A DNA stretch of 64,000 nt from Sphingobium xenophagum NBRC 107872 (GTDB lineage: Bacteria > Pseudomonadota > Alphaproteobacteria > Sphingomonadales > Sphingomonadaceae), in assembly GCF_000367345.1 (NCBI RefSeq), contig NZ_BARE01000028.1:24846-88845 (forward strand). The letters run 5' to 3'. The notes under the pieces are model-generated. The model did not search any database and had not been told where the DNA came from. It was given only the letters and a program-made list of their open reading frames with translations. Both the position numbers and the translations under genes were made by a program. Shown piece after piece: positions 20,436-29,797 of this stretch (positions are counted from its first letter, which is position 1; each line of letters starts with the position of its first letter).

Positions 20436-21799
20436 ATGAGCGCATGGGAATGGACAGCATGAAGACAAAGGCGCCCATCGGCCGCGCTGTGACGCTCACC
20501 CTCATGATCGCGCTGCTGGCCGGCTGCGGCATTGTCGGCGGCAAGAAGGGCGGCCCCAAGACCCCGGTGCTGGGCAACCGCGTGTCCATCCTGAACAATG
20601 AACAGGGTATCGAGGTCGAACCGGCTCTGGCCGACGTGCCCGTCGCCCTGCCCGCCCCTTATGTCAACGATCAATGGGCGCAGCCGGGCGGTGATCCGTC
20701 CAAGGCGATGGGCAATGTCGCGCTCGGCGCATCGCCGACGCAGGTGTGGAGCGCTTCGATCGAGGGCAGTTCGCCACAGGCGCGCCTCGCCGCATCGCCG
20801 GTCGTGTCGGGTGGCAAGCTGTTCGTCACTGACGCAGGCGCCCATGTCATCGCGTTCGATGCGGCCAATGGCAGCAAATTGTGGCAGACCAGCCTGCCTG
20901 CCGAGGGCAAGGGCAATGGCCGTTCGCTCTTCGGCGGCGGCGTCAGCGTCCTGGGCGACCGGGTGTTCGCCAGCACCGGCCTTGGCGACGTATTCGCGCT
21001 CAACGTCGCCGATGGCGCGATCATCTGGAAAAAGCATCTGTCCGGGCCGCTGCGCGGCGCGCCGACGCTGGAAAATGGCCATGTCTATGTGATGGGTCAG
21101 GACAACCAGATTTTCGCGCTCAACCAGTCCGACGGCGAAACCCAGTGGACCGACAGCGGCACGTTGCAGGTGACCGGCGTGTTCGGCGTTGCCGCGCCCG
21201 CCGCGGCGCAGGGCACGGTGATCGCGGGCTATAGTTCGGGCGAACTGACCGCCTATCGATATGAAAATGGCCGGACGCTGTGGGGCGACGCGCTCTCGCG
21301 CACCAGCATTTCCACCGCCGTCGCGACGCTGACCGACATCGACGCTGATCCCGTGATCGACCGGGGCCGGGTGTTCGCGATCGGTCAGGGCGGCCGCATG
21401 GCCTCCTACGAACTGACCAGCGGCCAGCGCCTTTGGGAAATCAACATTGCGGGCATCTCCACCCCGTCGGTCGTCGGCGAATGGGTGTTCGTCGTCACCA
21501 GCGACGCCCGCCTGCTCTGCGTCGCGCGCGCCACCGGCAAGATTCGCTGGGTCAGCCAGCTGCGCCGCTGGCAGAAGGAAAAGAAGAAGGACAAGGCGAT
21601 CCGCTGGACCGGCCCCGTTCTGGCGGGCAATCGGCTGATCGTCGTGTCGACGCGCGGCCAGATGGTCTATGTCGATCCCACCAATGGCAGCGTGCAGGCC
21701 GATGTGGACATGAATCGCTCCATGTCGCTCCCGCCCATCGTCGCCAACAATATGCTTTATGTGCTTGCCGATGATGGAAAGTTGACGGCACTCCGCTAA
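20432..21799 (+). CDS. bamB: Outer-membrane assembly lipoprotein BamB
   Basis: A 455-residue eight-bladed PQQ-type beta-propeller lipoprotein of the BAM complex, which inserts beta-barrel proteins into the outer membrane. The lipobox LLAGC lies near residue 31, after a hydrophobic signal. Repeated blade motifs include DAANGSKLWQT, NVADGAIIWKK, ARATGKIRWVSQL and the final LADDGKLTALR. It starts in the ATGA overlap with the yfgM-like gene. der follows 130 nt downstream after a paired palindrome. Confidence 0.93.
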   Translation: MNERMGMDSMKTKAPIGRAVTLTLMIALLAGCGIVGGKKGGPKTPVLGNRVSILNNEQGIEVEPALADVPVALPAPYVNDQWAQPGGDPSKAMGNVALGASPTQVWSASIEGSSPQARLAASPVVSGGKLFVTDAGAHVIAFDAANGSKLWQTSLPAEGKGNGRSLFGGGVSVLGDRVFASTGLGDVFALNVADGAIIWKKHLSGPLRGAPTLENGHVYVMGQDNQIFALNQSDGETQWTDSGTLQVTGVFGVAAPAAAQGTVIAGYSSGELTAYRYENGRTLWGDALSRTSISTAVATLTDIDADPVIDRGRVFAIGQGGRMASYELTSGQRLWEINIAGISTPSVVGEWVFVVTSDARLLCVARATGKIRWVSQLRRWQKEKKKDKAIRWTGPVLAGNRLIVVSTRGQMVYVDPTNGSVQADVDMNRSMSLPPIVANNMLYVLADDGKLTALR

Positions 21800-21821
21800 G
21801 AGCAACAAACATGCTAAGCCC

Positions 21822-21883
21822 GCTCCCGCAAAGGCGGGAGTCCAGTTCCCCGATACGGACTGGGCTCCCGCCTTCGCGGGAGC
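21822..21883. repeat. Paired CTCCCGC-AAAG-GCGGGAG palindrome
   Basis: Two hairpins, 21822-21840 and 21864-21883, each have a CTCCCGC stem. They are arranged head-to-head so that the flanks TCCAGT and ACTGG also complement each other. The whole can fold as one long cruciform. This BIME-like pair lies between bamB and der. I see no other copy in the window. A role in transcript attenuation between the two genes is possible. Confidence 0.7.
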
Positions 21884-21928
21884 GCGGCGTTTGTCGATTT
21901 TGAATTTTTCGGAAGGATACGGGCCTCC

Positions 21929-23293
21929 ATGCTGCCCACAGTAGCCATTGTCGGGCGTCCCAATGTGGGCAAGTCCACCCTCTTCAACCGCCTGGTCGGC
22001 AAGAAGCTGGCGCTGGTCGACGACCAGCCCGGCGTCACCCGCGACCGGCGGGAGGGCGAGGCCCATCTGCTTGGCCTGGATTTCATCATCGTCGATACCG
22101 CAGGCTATGAGGATGAGGACGCCAACAGCCTGCCCGGTCGCATGCGGATGCAGACCGAAGCGGCGGTCGACAATTGCGATCTTGCCCTGTTCATGATCGA
22201 CGCGCGCGCGGGCATTACCCCGCTGGACGAGGAAATCGCCCGCTGGCTGCGCGCCAATGACGTGCCGGTCGTGCTGGTCGCCAACAAGGCGGAGGGCAAG
22301 GCCGCCGACGATGGCGTAATGGAATCCTTCAGCCTGGGCCTTGGCGAACCAATCCCCTTTTCCGCCGAACATGGTCAGGGCCTGGCCGACCTGTTTCAGG
22401 CGCTGCTCCCGCATCTGGAGCGGGAGGAGTTTGAAAGCGAAGACAAGACTTTTTACGAGGATGAGGAGAGCGCCCCGCTCAAGCTCGCCATCGTCGGTCG
22501 TCCCAATGCGGGCAAATCCACGCTGATCAACCGGCTGCTGGGCGAAAACCGGCTGCTGACTGGCCCGGAAGCGGGCATCACCCGCGACAGCATCGCCGTG
22601 GACTGGATGTGGGTCGATGACGAGGGGCTGGAGCGTCCCGTCCGCCTGATCGACACCGCCGGGATGCGCAAACATGCCAAGGTGCAGGACAAGCTGGAAA
22701 AGCTGGCCGTCACCGATGGCCTGAACGCTGTGAACTTTGCCGAAGTCGTCGTGTTGCTGCTGGATTCGACCCGCGGGCTGGAGGCGCAGGATCTGCGCAT
22801 CGCCGACAAGGTGCTGGAGGAAGGGCGCGCGCTCGTCGTCGCGCTCAACAAATGGGATACGGTCGAACATGGATCGGCCCTGTATCAGGGCATCAAGCAG
22901 GCGCTGTTCGACGGGTTGGCGCAGGTGCGCGGCGTGCCGATCATGACCGTGTCGGCCGCGACCGGCAAGGGACTGGACGATCTGATCCGCGTCGCCTTTG
23001 AAACCCGCTCCACCTGGTCGAAGCGCGTGTCCACCGGCGTCCTCAACCGCTGGTTCGAAAGCGCGCTGGAGGCCAATCCCCCGCCAGCGCCCGGCGGCAA
23101 GCGGATCAAGCTGCGCTACATCACCCAGGCCAAGACGCGCCCGCCCGGCTTCATCCTGTTTGGCACCCGGCTCGATGATCTGCCCGAAAGCTATCGTCGC
23201 TATCTGGTCAACGGCATCCGCAAGGAACTGGGCTTTGGCGCGGTGCCGGTGCGGCTGACGCTGCGCAGCGCCAAAAATCCCTTCGGCAAATAG
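21929..23293 (+). CDS. der: Ribosome biogenesis GTPase Der
   Basis: A 454-residue tandem GTPase essential for 50S subunit maturation. The first G-domain has GRPNVGKS near residue 8 and DTAGYED. The second has GRPNAGKS near residue 189, DTAGMRK and NKWD. A C-terminal KH-like domain ends RLTLRSAKNPFGK. The length matches the alphaproteobacterial form. GGAAGGA lies 12 nt upstream of the ATG, a long spacing. A TusA-like gene follows after 5 nt. Confidence 0.97.
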   Translation: MLPTVAIVGRPNVGKSTLFNRLVGKKLALVDDQPGVTRDRREGEAHLLGLDFIIVDTAGYEDEDANSLPGRMRMQTEAAVDNCDLALFMIDARAGITPLDEEIARWLRANDVPVVLVANKAEGKAADDGVMESFSLGLGEPIPFSAEHGQGLADLFQALLPHLEREEFESEDKTFYEDEESAPLKLAIVGRPNAGKSTLINRLLGENRLLTGPEAGITRDSIAVDWMWVDDEGLERPVRLIDTAGMRKHAKVQDKLEKLAVTDGLNAVNFAEVVVLLLDSTRGLEAQDLRIADKVLEEGRALVVALNKWDTVEHGSALYQGIKQALFDGLAQVRGVPIMTVSAATGKGLDDLIRVAFETRSTWSKRVSTGVLNRWFESALEANPPPAPGGKRIKLRYITQAKTRPPGFILFGTRLDDLPESYRRYLVNGIRKELGFGAVPVRLTLRSAKNPFGK

Positions 23294-23298
23294 GCGCG

Positions 23299-23514
23299 AT
23301 GGCCGACCCGGTCATCGTCAATGCACGCGGCATGAAATGCCCCTGGCCCGCCCTGCGCGCGGCACGGGCCATGCGCGATGCGCCCGCCATCAGGATCGAA
23401 GCGGATGACCCGATTGCCGGGCGCGAACTGGAAGCGCTTGCCCGGCAAAATGGCTGGCTTTTCGCGGTTATCGACACGCACCAATATGCGTTGTCGCGCA
23501 TCGCTCCGGATTGA
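23299..23514 (+). CDS. TusA-family sulfur-carrier-like protein
   Basis: A 71-residue protein with the TusA fold signature: NARGMKCPWPALRAARAM carries the CPxP motif with its sulfur-carrying Cys near residue 14. IEADDPIAGRELEALARQNGW follows. Family members relay sulfur to tRNA thiolation or to molybdenum-cofactor enzymes. It lies 5 nt after der and is probably cotranscribed. No sulfurtransferase partner lies beside it, so the pathway cannot be assigned. Confidence 0.88.
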   Translation: MADPVIVNARGMKCPWPALRAARAMRDAPAIRIEADDPIAGRELEALARQNGWLFAVIDTHQYALSRIAPD

Positions 23515-23604
23515 CGCAAACAATCGGTTGCTGCCCGCCACGCTTTAACGCTCTATTTACGCGCGCCACTTATTTTCCCGTTCGTAGAACAAGGAGTGGC
23601 CCGG

Positions 23605-24045
23605 GTGCCTCATCAAGACGCCGACCTCGTCAATTGGAGCGATTTTGCACGGACCCGCGGTGAGCTGGGTGCGGCATTTCTGCGCATCCTTGGCTATTTC
23701 CGTGAAGATGGCGCCAAATCCATCAGCGCGGTCGAGGATGCCTTTCGTGCCCGCAACGCCGCTGCGCTGGTGACGCCGGCCCATACGCTCAAGGGCGAAT
23801 CGGCCCAGTTCGGCGCTTATCGGCTGAGCGCCATGGCCGAAGAGATTGAGATGGTCGCCCGCCGATGCGTGGAAACCCGCGAAGGCCCGGACGAACTGAT
23901 CGAAACCGTCGTGGCGCTGCGTCCCTGCTTTACCGAAACGATGGCGCTGCTCGACCGGGACGCAAATCCGCTGGTCGCCCGCCGCCCCGTGACATTTGGC
24001 CGCCGCGCAGACACCCCGCCACAGGGATTTGGTCGCGCCGTCTGA
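23605..24045 (+). CDS. Orphan Hpt (histidine phosphotransfer) protein
   Basis: A 146-residue helical protein with the Hpt signature AHTLKGESAQFGA (phospho-acceptor His near residue 56), followed by a second helix pair. GTG at 23605 is chosen because AGGAG (23592-23596) is 8 nt upstream; a GTG at 23596 overlaps that site. The last 25 residues are Arg/Pro-rich. Hpt proteins shuttle phosphate between hybrid kinases and response regulators. No kinase or regulator gene is nearby, so partners must be elsewhere. Confidence 0.85.
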   Translation: MPHQDADLVNWSDFARTRGELGAAFLRILGYFREDGAKSISAVEDAFRARNAAALVTPAHTLKGESAQFGAYRLSAMAEEIEMVARRCVETREGPDELIETVVALRPCFTETMALLDRDANPLVARRPVTFGRRADTPPQGFGRAV

Positions 24046-24090
24046 TTTCCCGTATTGAAATAAAACTCATCATGCCCCCATATAGCGGGC

Positions 24091-25095
24091 ATGACACGTT
24101 TTTCCCTGCTCGACCTCGTCCCCGTCCGCGAAGGCGACAGCGTATCCACCGCGCTCGCCAATGCCGCCGATCTTGCGGCCCATGCCGAGGCGCTGGGCTA
24201 TCATCGCTACTGGGTCGCCGAACATCATGGCATGCCGGGCATCGCGTCGGCCGCCACATCGGTCGTGCTGGCCCATATCGGCCATGCGACCTCCACCATC
24301 CGTATCGGCGCAGGCGGCATCATGCTGCCCAACCACGCCCCGCTGCTCATTGCCGAGCAATTTGGCACGCTCGCGGCGCTTTTCCCCAACCGGATCGACC
24401 TGGGGCTGGGCCGCGCGCCCGGCTCCGACCAGCGGGTGGCGCAGGCGATCCGCCGCAATCTGGCCGGCGGCGCGGATCAGTTCCCGCGCGACGTCATGGA
24501 ATTGCAGGCCTATTTCGCGGGTGACGAGCGGCTGGGCATAGAAGCGACGCCGGGCGCAGGCGAGGATGTGCCGCTGTGGATATTGGGGTCCAGCCTCTAT
24601 GGCGCGCAGCTCGCCGCCGCGCTCGGCCTGCCCTACGCCTTCGCCTCCCACTTCGCACCGGGCGCGCTGGACGAGGCGATCGCCATCTACCGCCGCGATT
24701 TCCGCCCGTCGGCGCAGCTGAAATATCCCTATGTCATGGCGGGCTATAACGTCTTTGCCGCCGACAGCGCGGAAGAAGCGCAATTGCTGGCCAGTTCGAT
24801 GCAGCAGGCGTTCGTGCGCCTGCGCACCGGGCAGCCGGGCAAGCTCCAGCCGCCGGTGGAGGGCTATTATGACAGCCTGCCGCCCCAGGCGCAGGCGATG
24901 CTGTCCGACGTGCTGAGCGTTTCCAGCATCGGCACCCAGGCCGATGTCGAGCGCGACATTGCCGCCTTCCTGCGACGTACCCAGGCGGACGAGCTGATCC
25001 TCACGGGCCAGATCCATGATGTGCAGGCGCGCAAGCACAGCTTCGCCATCGCCATGGCCGCGGCACAGGCGCTTACCGCCCGCGAACCGGCTTAA
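24091..25095 (+). CDS. Luciferase-like (LLM) flavin-dependent monooxygenase
   Basis: A 334-residue single-domain bacterial-luciferase-like protein of the YhbW/MsnO8 type. It begins [16 protein letters not shown]. The FMN/substrate region is [17 protein letters not shown], followed by [20 protein letters not shown] and [12 protein letters not shown]. It ends with [18 protein letters not shown]. Members use FMNH2 from a separate reductase; the substrate is unknown. The 3' end overlaps the convergent acyltransferase by four bases. Confidence 0.88.
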   Translation: MTRFSLLDLVPVREGDSVSTALANAADLAAHAEALGYHRYWVAEHHGMPGIASAATSVVLAHIGHATSTIRIGAGGIMLPNHAPLLIAEQFGTLAALFPNRIDLGLGRAPGSDQRVAQAIRRNLAGGADQFPRDVMELQAYFAGDERLGIEATPGAGEDVPLWILGSSLYGAQLAAALGLPYAFASHFAPGALDEAIAIYRRDFRPSAQLKYPYVMAGYNVFAADSAEEAQLLASSMQQAFVRLRTGQPGKLQPPVEGYYDSLPPQAQAMLSDVLSVSSIGTQADVERDIAAFLRRTQADELILTGQIHDVQARKHSFAIAMAAAQALTAREPA

Positions 25096-26180
25096 CGCGA
25101 GCGAGGTTTCAACCGGCCACCGCTCAGCACGCTTGCTGCGCCGGGCGCGATCTGGCGCAGCCCGGTAGCGATCAGCATGACCGCGCCCAGCACCAGCAAT
25201 GGCTGGATCAGCAGGTAGACGGGATAGAGCGGCGATCCGAGCTTGCCGAACAGCTTGCCCAGCAGTGGCCCGAACAGCCAGATCAGGATCAGGTGCGCGC
25301 AGAAGAGGAAAAAGGCAAAAGGCTCGATCCGCAGCAGCACAGCGCGCGCCCTGCTCCCCGCCAGCGCCCATGCCAACCGCCAGAAAGCGAGCGTGGCCGC
25401 GATCCGCACCATCAGGTCGATCGCATTGCGCACCGGCGCGTAGGGCATGTCGACCAGCCCGACCATCAAGCAAAACTGCACGCCGATCATCAGCGCAAAG
25501 GGCAGCACTGCCGCCGCCAGCGGCAGGGCGATCGCCCGCTGCGCCCACGCGCCGCGCCGGGCAAGGATGCCGAGAGTGAAGAAGCACAGGATCGACGCCC
25601 GCATCAGCAATGGCGGCCCCAGCCCCGCCACATGCGCCGCAGCGGCCACCATGACCACCAGCGACAGCGCCCATCCCGGCGATCGCACCAGCATGGGCGC
25701 GGCGACCATGCACAGGAACAGGTCGCGCAGGAACGGCATCTGGACATTGATGTCGGGGTTGCGGCTGATGATCAGCACTTCCTGCACCACCCACCAAAGC
25801 GATGTCGGCACCGGCGCGCTCAGCGACCAGAGGTAGGCCGTGCCCGACACGAGCAGGATCGCCAGCCCGTTCCACAGGATCATCGGCAGCAATATCGTGC
25901 GCGCCTTGCGCCGGACATGCGCCCCCCAATGGCGCGCAGTGTCCGATCCCGCGACCAGCCAGCCGGAAATCAGCCCCAGCAGCGGCACCGCGCTGCGCCC
26001 GAATATCTCCATCAACGCCCAGCGCAGATTATCCTGCGCGCTGCCGCGCAGCGCCGCGAGCGCTTCCCCATTCTGCCCGGTCCATGCATGGACATAGACC
26101 ACCCCAAGGATGCAGATGACACGGGCAATGGCGATCGCGTCGGAGCGACGCGCTCCATCGGCCAATATCGTTTCGGACAA
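25092..26180 (-). CDS. Acyltransferase-3 family membrane protein
   Basis: A protein of about 362 residues with ten hydrophobic segments. The first carries [15 protein letters not shown], with the catalytic-type His; [15 protein letters not shown] follows. This matches OafA/NodX-type O-acyltransferases, which acetylate or succinylate surface glycans. I chose the TTG at 26180 because AGGA (26188-26191 on the complementary strand) lies 7 nt upstream. The frame stays open to 26303 but the extra 41 residues look non-coding. The acceptor is unknown. Confidence 0.78.
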   Translation of the reverse strand: MSETILADGARRSDAIAIARVICILGVVYVHAWTGQNGEALAALRGSAQDNLRWALMEIFGRSAVPLLGLISGWLVAGSDTARHWGAHVRRKARTILLPMILWNGLAILLVSGTAYLWSLSAPVPTSLWWVVQEVLIISRNPDINVQMPFLRDLFLCMVAAPMLVRSPGWALSLVVMVAAAAHVAGLGPPLLMRASILCFFTLGILARRGAWAQRAIALPLAAAVLPFALMIGVQFCLMVGLVDMPYAPVRNAIDLMVRIAATLAFWRLAWALAGSRARAVLLRIEPFAFFLFCAHLILIWLFGPLLGKLFGKLGSPLYPVYLLIQPLLVLGAVMLIATGLRQIAPGAASVLSGGRLKPRSR

Positions 26181-26375
26181 ACAAAGATCCTGACAGTTAC
26201 GCGGCAACAATGCGCCAATTGGCCCGCTGTTCCCCGCGTGGCAAGGTCGATCCGTTTCGGACCCGTGCCTACGCCCTGTTAACCGTCCGCGCGTATAAGC
26301 CAATCTTTACCTTCATCGCCTAGACAAGTCTCTGTTTGCCGGAATCCGCTCCGGTCAAAGGGATGACAAAGGCTC

Positions 26376-28031
26376 ATGACCCAGATGCCGGGCGTACATG
26401 AATTTTGTAATGCTGTACCGTCCGCGCACCCCGCCTTGGGGCAGGCCATGGGTATGGTGTTCCAGATCGCCGGCTCCAGTTCCAAGGTGATGATAGACCC
26501 TGTGCGGCTCGCCGTCCTGGGTCAGGATCTCGATCCCTGCACCGCCATGGCCGGGCAGGTCGGCAGCCAGGTGAAGATGCGCGTCGGCGAATGCTGGCTG
26601 GTCGCCAGCGTCCGCGCGATGACGCTGGATCAGGCGAGCCAGAGCATCATAGCCGACATCGATTTTCTGGGTGAGGGCGAAGAGGAAAAGCTGACCGGCC
26701 GTATCCATCGCTTCCGTCGCGGCGTTACCCGCTATCCCACGCCGGGTACGGACATTTTCCCCGTGTCGGGCAGCGACATGCAGCAGATTTACGCTGCGGA
26801 CGACCGGGCCAATGTCGAAATCGGCACCGTCTATCCGACCAACGACACCCGCGCCGCCCTGTATGTCGATTCGATGCTGGGCAAGCATTTCGCGCTGCTC
26901 GGCTCCACCGGCACCGGCAAATCGACCAGCGCAGCGCTGATCCTGCACCGCATCTGCGACCTGTCGCCGCAGGGGCATATCGTCATGATCGACCCGCATG
27001 GCGAATATGGCGCGGCCTTCGCCAGCAACGGGGCCGTGTTCGACATCAACAATCTGGCCCTGCCCTATTGGCTGATGAATTTCGAGGAACATTGCGAGGT
27101 GTTCGTCACCTCGTCCGGCTCCGAACGCACCGTCGATTGCGACATTCTCGCCAAATGCCTGCTCGCGGCGCGATCGAAGAACCGCCTGGCCGAACAGATT
27201 GGCCGCCTGACCGTCGATTCGCCGATCCCCTATCTGCTGTCGGACCTGACCAACATTCTCCAGAATGAGATGGGCAAGCTCGACAAGGGCACCAACTCGC
27301 TGCCCTATATGCGGCTCAAGACCAAGATTGACGAGATCAAGGCCGACCCGCGCTACAGCTTCATGTTCTCCGGCATGCTGGTCGCCGACACGATGCAGGC
27401 CTTCATCGCCAAGATTTTCCGCCTGCCATCGGACGGCAAGCCCATCTCCATCATCGACGTGTCGGCCATGCCGTCCGACATCACCTCCACCGTCGTGTCG
27501 GTATTGTCCAGGTTAGTGTTCGACTATGCCATCTGGGCGCGCGACGAACCGCAGCGCCCCATCCTGCTCGTCTGCGAAGAGGCGCATCGCTACATTCCCA
27601 ACAGCACCACCGGCGCGGGTCAGGCAGTGCGCAAGATTTTGGAGCGGATCGCCAAGGAAGGCCGCAAATATGGCGTCTCGCTGGGCCTCATCACCCAGCG
27701 CCCGTCCGATCTGGCCGAAGGCGTGCTATCCCAGTGCGGCACCATCATTTCGATGCGCCTGAACAATGATCGCGACCAGGCCTTCGTGAAAGCCGCCATG
27801 CCGGAAGGCGCCCGCGGCTTCCTCGATTCCATCCCGGCGCTGCGCAATCGGGAAGCGATCATCTGCGGCGAAGGCGTCGCAGTGCCCATCCGCGTCGCGC
27901 TCGACAATCTGGAAGAACATCGCCGCCCCGCATCGGGCGACCCCAGCTTCACCGAACTCTGGCGCCAGTCGGGCGGCGAGGACGCCATTCTCGACCGCAC
28001 TATCACCCGCTGGCGCAATCAAGGGCGCTAA
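26376..28031 (+). CDS. HerA/DUF87-type hexameric ATPase
   Basis: A 551-residue protein. A HAS-barrel-like beta-rich N-domain is followed by a P-loop domain with Walker A GSTGTGKSTSAAL (near residue 178). MIDPHGEYGAAF and Walker B ILLVCEEAHRYIP follow, then an arginine-finger/glutamine switch region LGLITQRPSDLAEGVLSQC. HerA proteins translocate DNA, in archaea with the NurA nuclease. No NurA, SIR2 or DUF4297 gene is adjacent, so a housekeeping DNA-processing role is as likely as defence. It stands alone and is followed by a palindrome and a bidirectional terminator. Confidence 0.88.
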   Translation: MTQMPGVHEFCNAVPSAHPALGQAMGMVFQIAGSSSKVMIDPVRLAVLGQDLDPCTAMAGQVGSQVKMRVGECWLVASVRAMTLDQASQSIIADIDFLGEGEEEKLTGRIHRFRRGVTRYPTPGTDIFPVSGSDMQQIYAADDRANVEIGTVYPTNDTRAALYVDSMLGKHFALLGSTGTGKSTSAALILHRICDLSPQGHIVMIDPHGEYGAAFASNGAVFDINNLALPYWLMNFEEHCEVFVTSSGSERTVDCDILAKCLLAARSKNRLAEQIGRLTVDSPIPYLLSDLTNILQNEMGKLDKGTNSLPYMRLKTKIDEIKADPRYSFMFSGMLVADTMQAFIAKIFRLPSDGKPISIIDVSAMPSDITSTVVSVLSRLVFDYAIWARDEPQRPILLVCEEAHRYIPNSTTGAGQAVRKILERIAKEGRKYGVSLGLITQRPSDLAEGVLSQCGTIISMRLNNDRDQAFVKAAMPEGARGFLDSIPALRNREAIICGEGVAVPIRVALDNLEEHRRPASGDPSFTELWRQSGGEDAILDRTITRWRNQGR

Positions 28032-28067
28032 AGCGGCTTTTTGTTGAATGTGCCTTAGCACATTCGT

Positions 28068-28149
28068 GCCGCACCGGCCCTCTCCCCCACCCGGCCACCC
28101 CACGATAGTAGCCTATGGGTGGCCGGGTGGGGGAGAGGGCCGGTGCGGC
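28068..28149. repeat. Perfect 33-bp inverted repeat
   Basis: 28068-28100 and 28117-28149 are exact inverted copies of 33 bp, starting GCCGCACCGGCCCTCTCC, with a 16-nt loop. It could extrude as a long cruciform. A smaller hairpin (GAATGTGC 28046-28053 with GCACATTC 28058-28065) lies just before it. It sits between convergent genes. Confidence 0.85.
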
Positions 28150-28152
28150 TGC

Positions 28153-28178
28153 AAAAATGCGCCCTTCCGCGCATTTTT
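28153..28178. terminator. Bidirectional terminator between HerA-like and MATE genes
   Basis: AAAAATGCGC (28153-28162) pairs perfectly with GCGCATTTTT (28169-28178) across a CCTTCC loop. It gives a stem plus U-run on both strands. It lies 11 nt from the minus-strand MATE stop and about 120 nt after the ATPase stop, so it can serve both convergent genes. Confidence 0.85.
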
Positions 28179-28189
28179 CAAAAGACCCC

Positions 28190-29641
28190 TTACCCGGTCG
28201 GCGCGATCCGCCCGGCCGGCTCCGCCTCGCTGTTCACGGCCTCGCGACATTCTTCCTCATGCACCGGCACCAGCAGCTTGGCCTTGCGCCAGCCGCCATG
28301 GGCATAGACTAGGAACGCCAGCAGCAGCGACACGAACGACCCCGCGGGGAAGCTGAACCAAAGCGCGTCCGGCCCGATCAGCGGATAACCGACATAATAA
28401 AAGCCGATCCGCACGACGAACAGGGTGAAGATCAGGATGATGAGCGGCTTTACCACCACGCCATTGGCGCGCATCACGCCAAACAGGATCATAGTGCAGC
28501 CAAAGGCCAGGAAGCTCCAGCTCACCCGCAACTGCATATGCCAGGCTTCGGCCATCACCGCGCTGTTATTGCCCAGGAACAGGCTCAGCAGCGGCTCGTG
28601 GAACGCCAGCATCACCGCGACCATCGTGCCGGTGATCAGCAATTGATAGCCGATGCCGACCCCTGTGATCCGGCTGATCCGGTCCCACCGGCCCGCCCCC
28701 ACATTCTGCGCCGCCATGGCGCTGACCGCCGCGCCCATCGCCATGGCCGGCATCTGGAGATAGGTCCATAGCTGTTGCGACGCGCCATAGGCCGCCGTCA
28801 CCGCCAGCCCTTCGCGATTGACGAGGCCGATCATCACCAGCCCCGACGCCGACATGACGATCATTTGCAGCCCCATCGGCAGCCCCTTGCCCAGCAGCAC
28901 CCGCATCTGGTCGGCGGCGGGACGGAGATAGGCAAGCTCCGGGCCGCGCAACCGCAGCGGCAGATCCCTGGCATAGCTATAGGCGATGATGCCGATCAGG
29001 CTGATAAAGCCCGCCAGCGCCGTCGCGGTCGCTGACCCGGCGATGCCCATCGCGGGAAACGGCCCCAGCCCCAGGATCAGCACGGGATTGAGAATCAGGT
29101 CGACGCCTACGCTGACGATCATGAAAATGAGCGGCGTGCGGGCGTCCCCCACCCCGCGCAGGCCCATCATCATCATCACCGACAACAGGGTGGCGGGCAT
29201 GGCGATGAAGATGACGCGCAGATAGACCAGCGCCATGTCATAGGCTTCCGCCGGGGTCGCCAGCACCCGCAGCAAAGCGGGCGCGCCCAGCCAGCCCGCG
29301 GTCGAAACGACGACCGCCAGCCCCATGCAGAAACCGACCGCCGATCCAAACGCGCGCCGCGCCGCATCGACATCCCGCTGCCCCATCGACTGGCCGATCA
29401 TGACGGTGGCCGCCATGCCAAATCCGAACACGACGGAGAACATCAGGAACATGATGATATTAGCGTTTGCCGTCGCCGCCAGCGCCTGCGGCCCCAGAAA
29501 GCGCCCGACCCAGATCGCATTGATCGAGCCGTTAAGGGACTGGAGGATGTTCGACGCCAGCGTGGGAATGGCAAACAGCAACAGCGTGGACGCGATCGGC
29601 CCCTGCGTCAGGTCTTTTCCGCCCGCTGTGCTCGCTGCCAT
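28190..29641 (-). CDS. MATE-family multidrug efflux protein
   Basis: A 483-residue inner-membrane antiporter with twelve hydrophobic segments in two six-helix repeats. The first helix has TLLLFAIPTLASNILQSLNG, followed by WVGRFLGPQALAATANA. GQSMGQRDVDAARRA is the usual MATE loop. The C-terminal 20 residues are hydrophilic. Family members extrude cationic drugs with Na+ or H+. The start is preceded by GAGGAACGAGC. It lies downstream of valS, with a REP-like palindrome in between. Confidence 0.92.
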   Translation of the reverse strand: MAASTAGGKDLTQGPIASTLLLFAIPTLASNILQSLNGSINAIWVGRFLGPQALAATANANIIMFLMFSVVFGFGMAATVMIGQSMGQRDVDAARRAFGSAVGFCMGLAVVVSTAGWLGAPALLRVLATPAEAYDMALVYLRVIFIAMPATLLSVMMMMGLRGVGDARTPLIFMIVSVGVDLILNPVLILGLGPFPAMGIAGSATATALAGFISLIGIIAYSYARDLPLRLRGPELAYLRPAADQMRVLLGKGLPMGLQMIVMSASGLVMIGLVNREGLAVTAAYGASQQLWTYLQMPAMAMGAAVSAMAAQNVGAGRWDRISRITGVGIGYQLLITGTMVAVMLAFHEPLLSLFLGNNSAVMAEAWHMQLRVSWSFLAFGCTMILFGVMRANGVVVKPLIILIFTLFVVRIGFYYVGYPLIGPDALWFSFPAGSFVSLLLAFLVYAHGGWRKAKLLVPVHEEECREAVNSEAEPAGRIAPTG

Positions 29642-29689
29642 GCTCGTTCCTCAGCCCACCCAATCGAACGGAGGATGAAACCCTCCACC

Positions 29690-29768
29690 CCCGTTCGCCC
29701 TGAGCCTGTCGAAGGGCCGTCCTTCTTGAAGGAAAGAACAAGGCTTCGACAGGCTCAGCCCGAACGGG
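29690..29768. repeat. CCCGTTCG...TGAGCCTGTCGAAG inverted repeat, copy 1
   Basis: 29690-29714 and 29744-29768 are inverted copies of 25 bp matching at 23 positions, beginning CCCGTTCG and ending TGTCGAAG. The same arm sequences recur at 38718-38834. The element lies between valS and the MATE gene. Confidence 0.85.
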
Positions 29769-29797
29769 TCTATATTCTGCTACGCCAGACTACTCAC

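Noticed and set aside
24091..25095. Luciferase-like gene as a light-emission gene
   Set aside because: Single-domain YhbW/MsnO8 type; no LuxA/B pair or fatty acid reductase genes.
26376..28031. HerA-like gene as part of an anti-phage system
   Set aside because: No SIR2, DUF4297, NurA or other known partner is adjacent.
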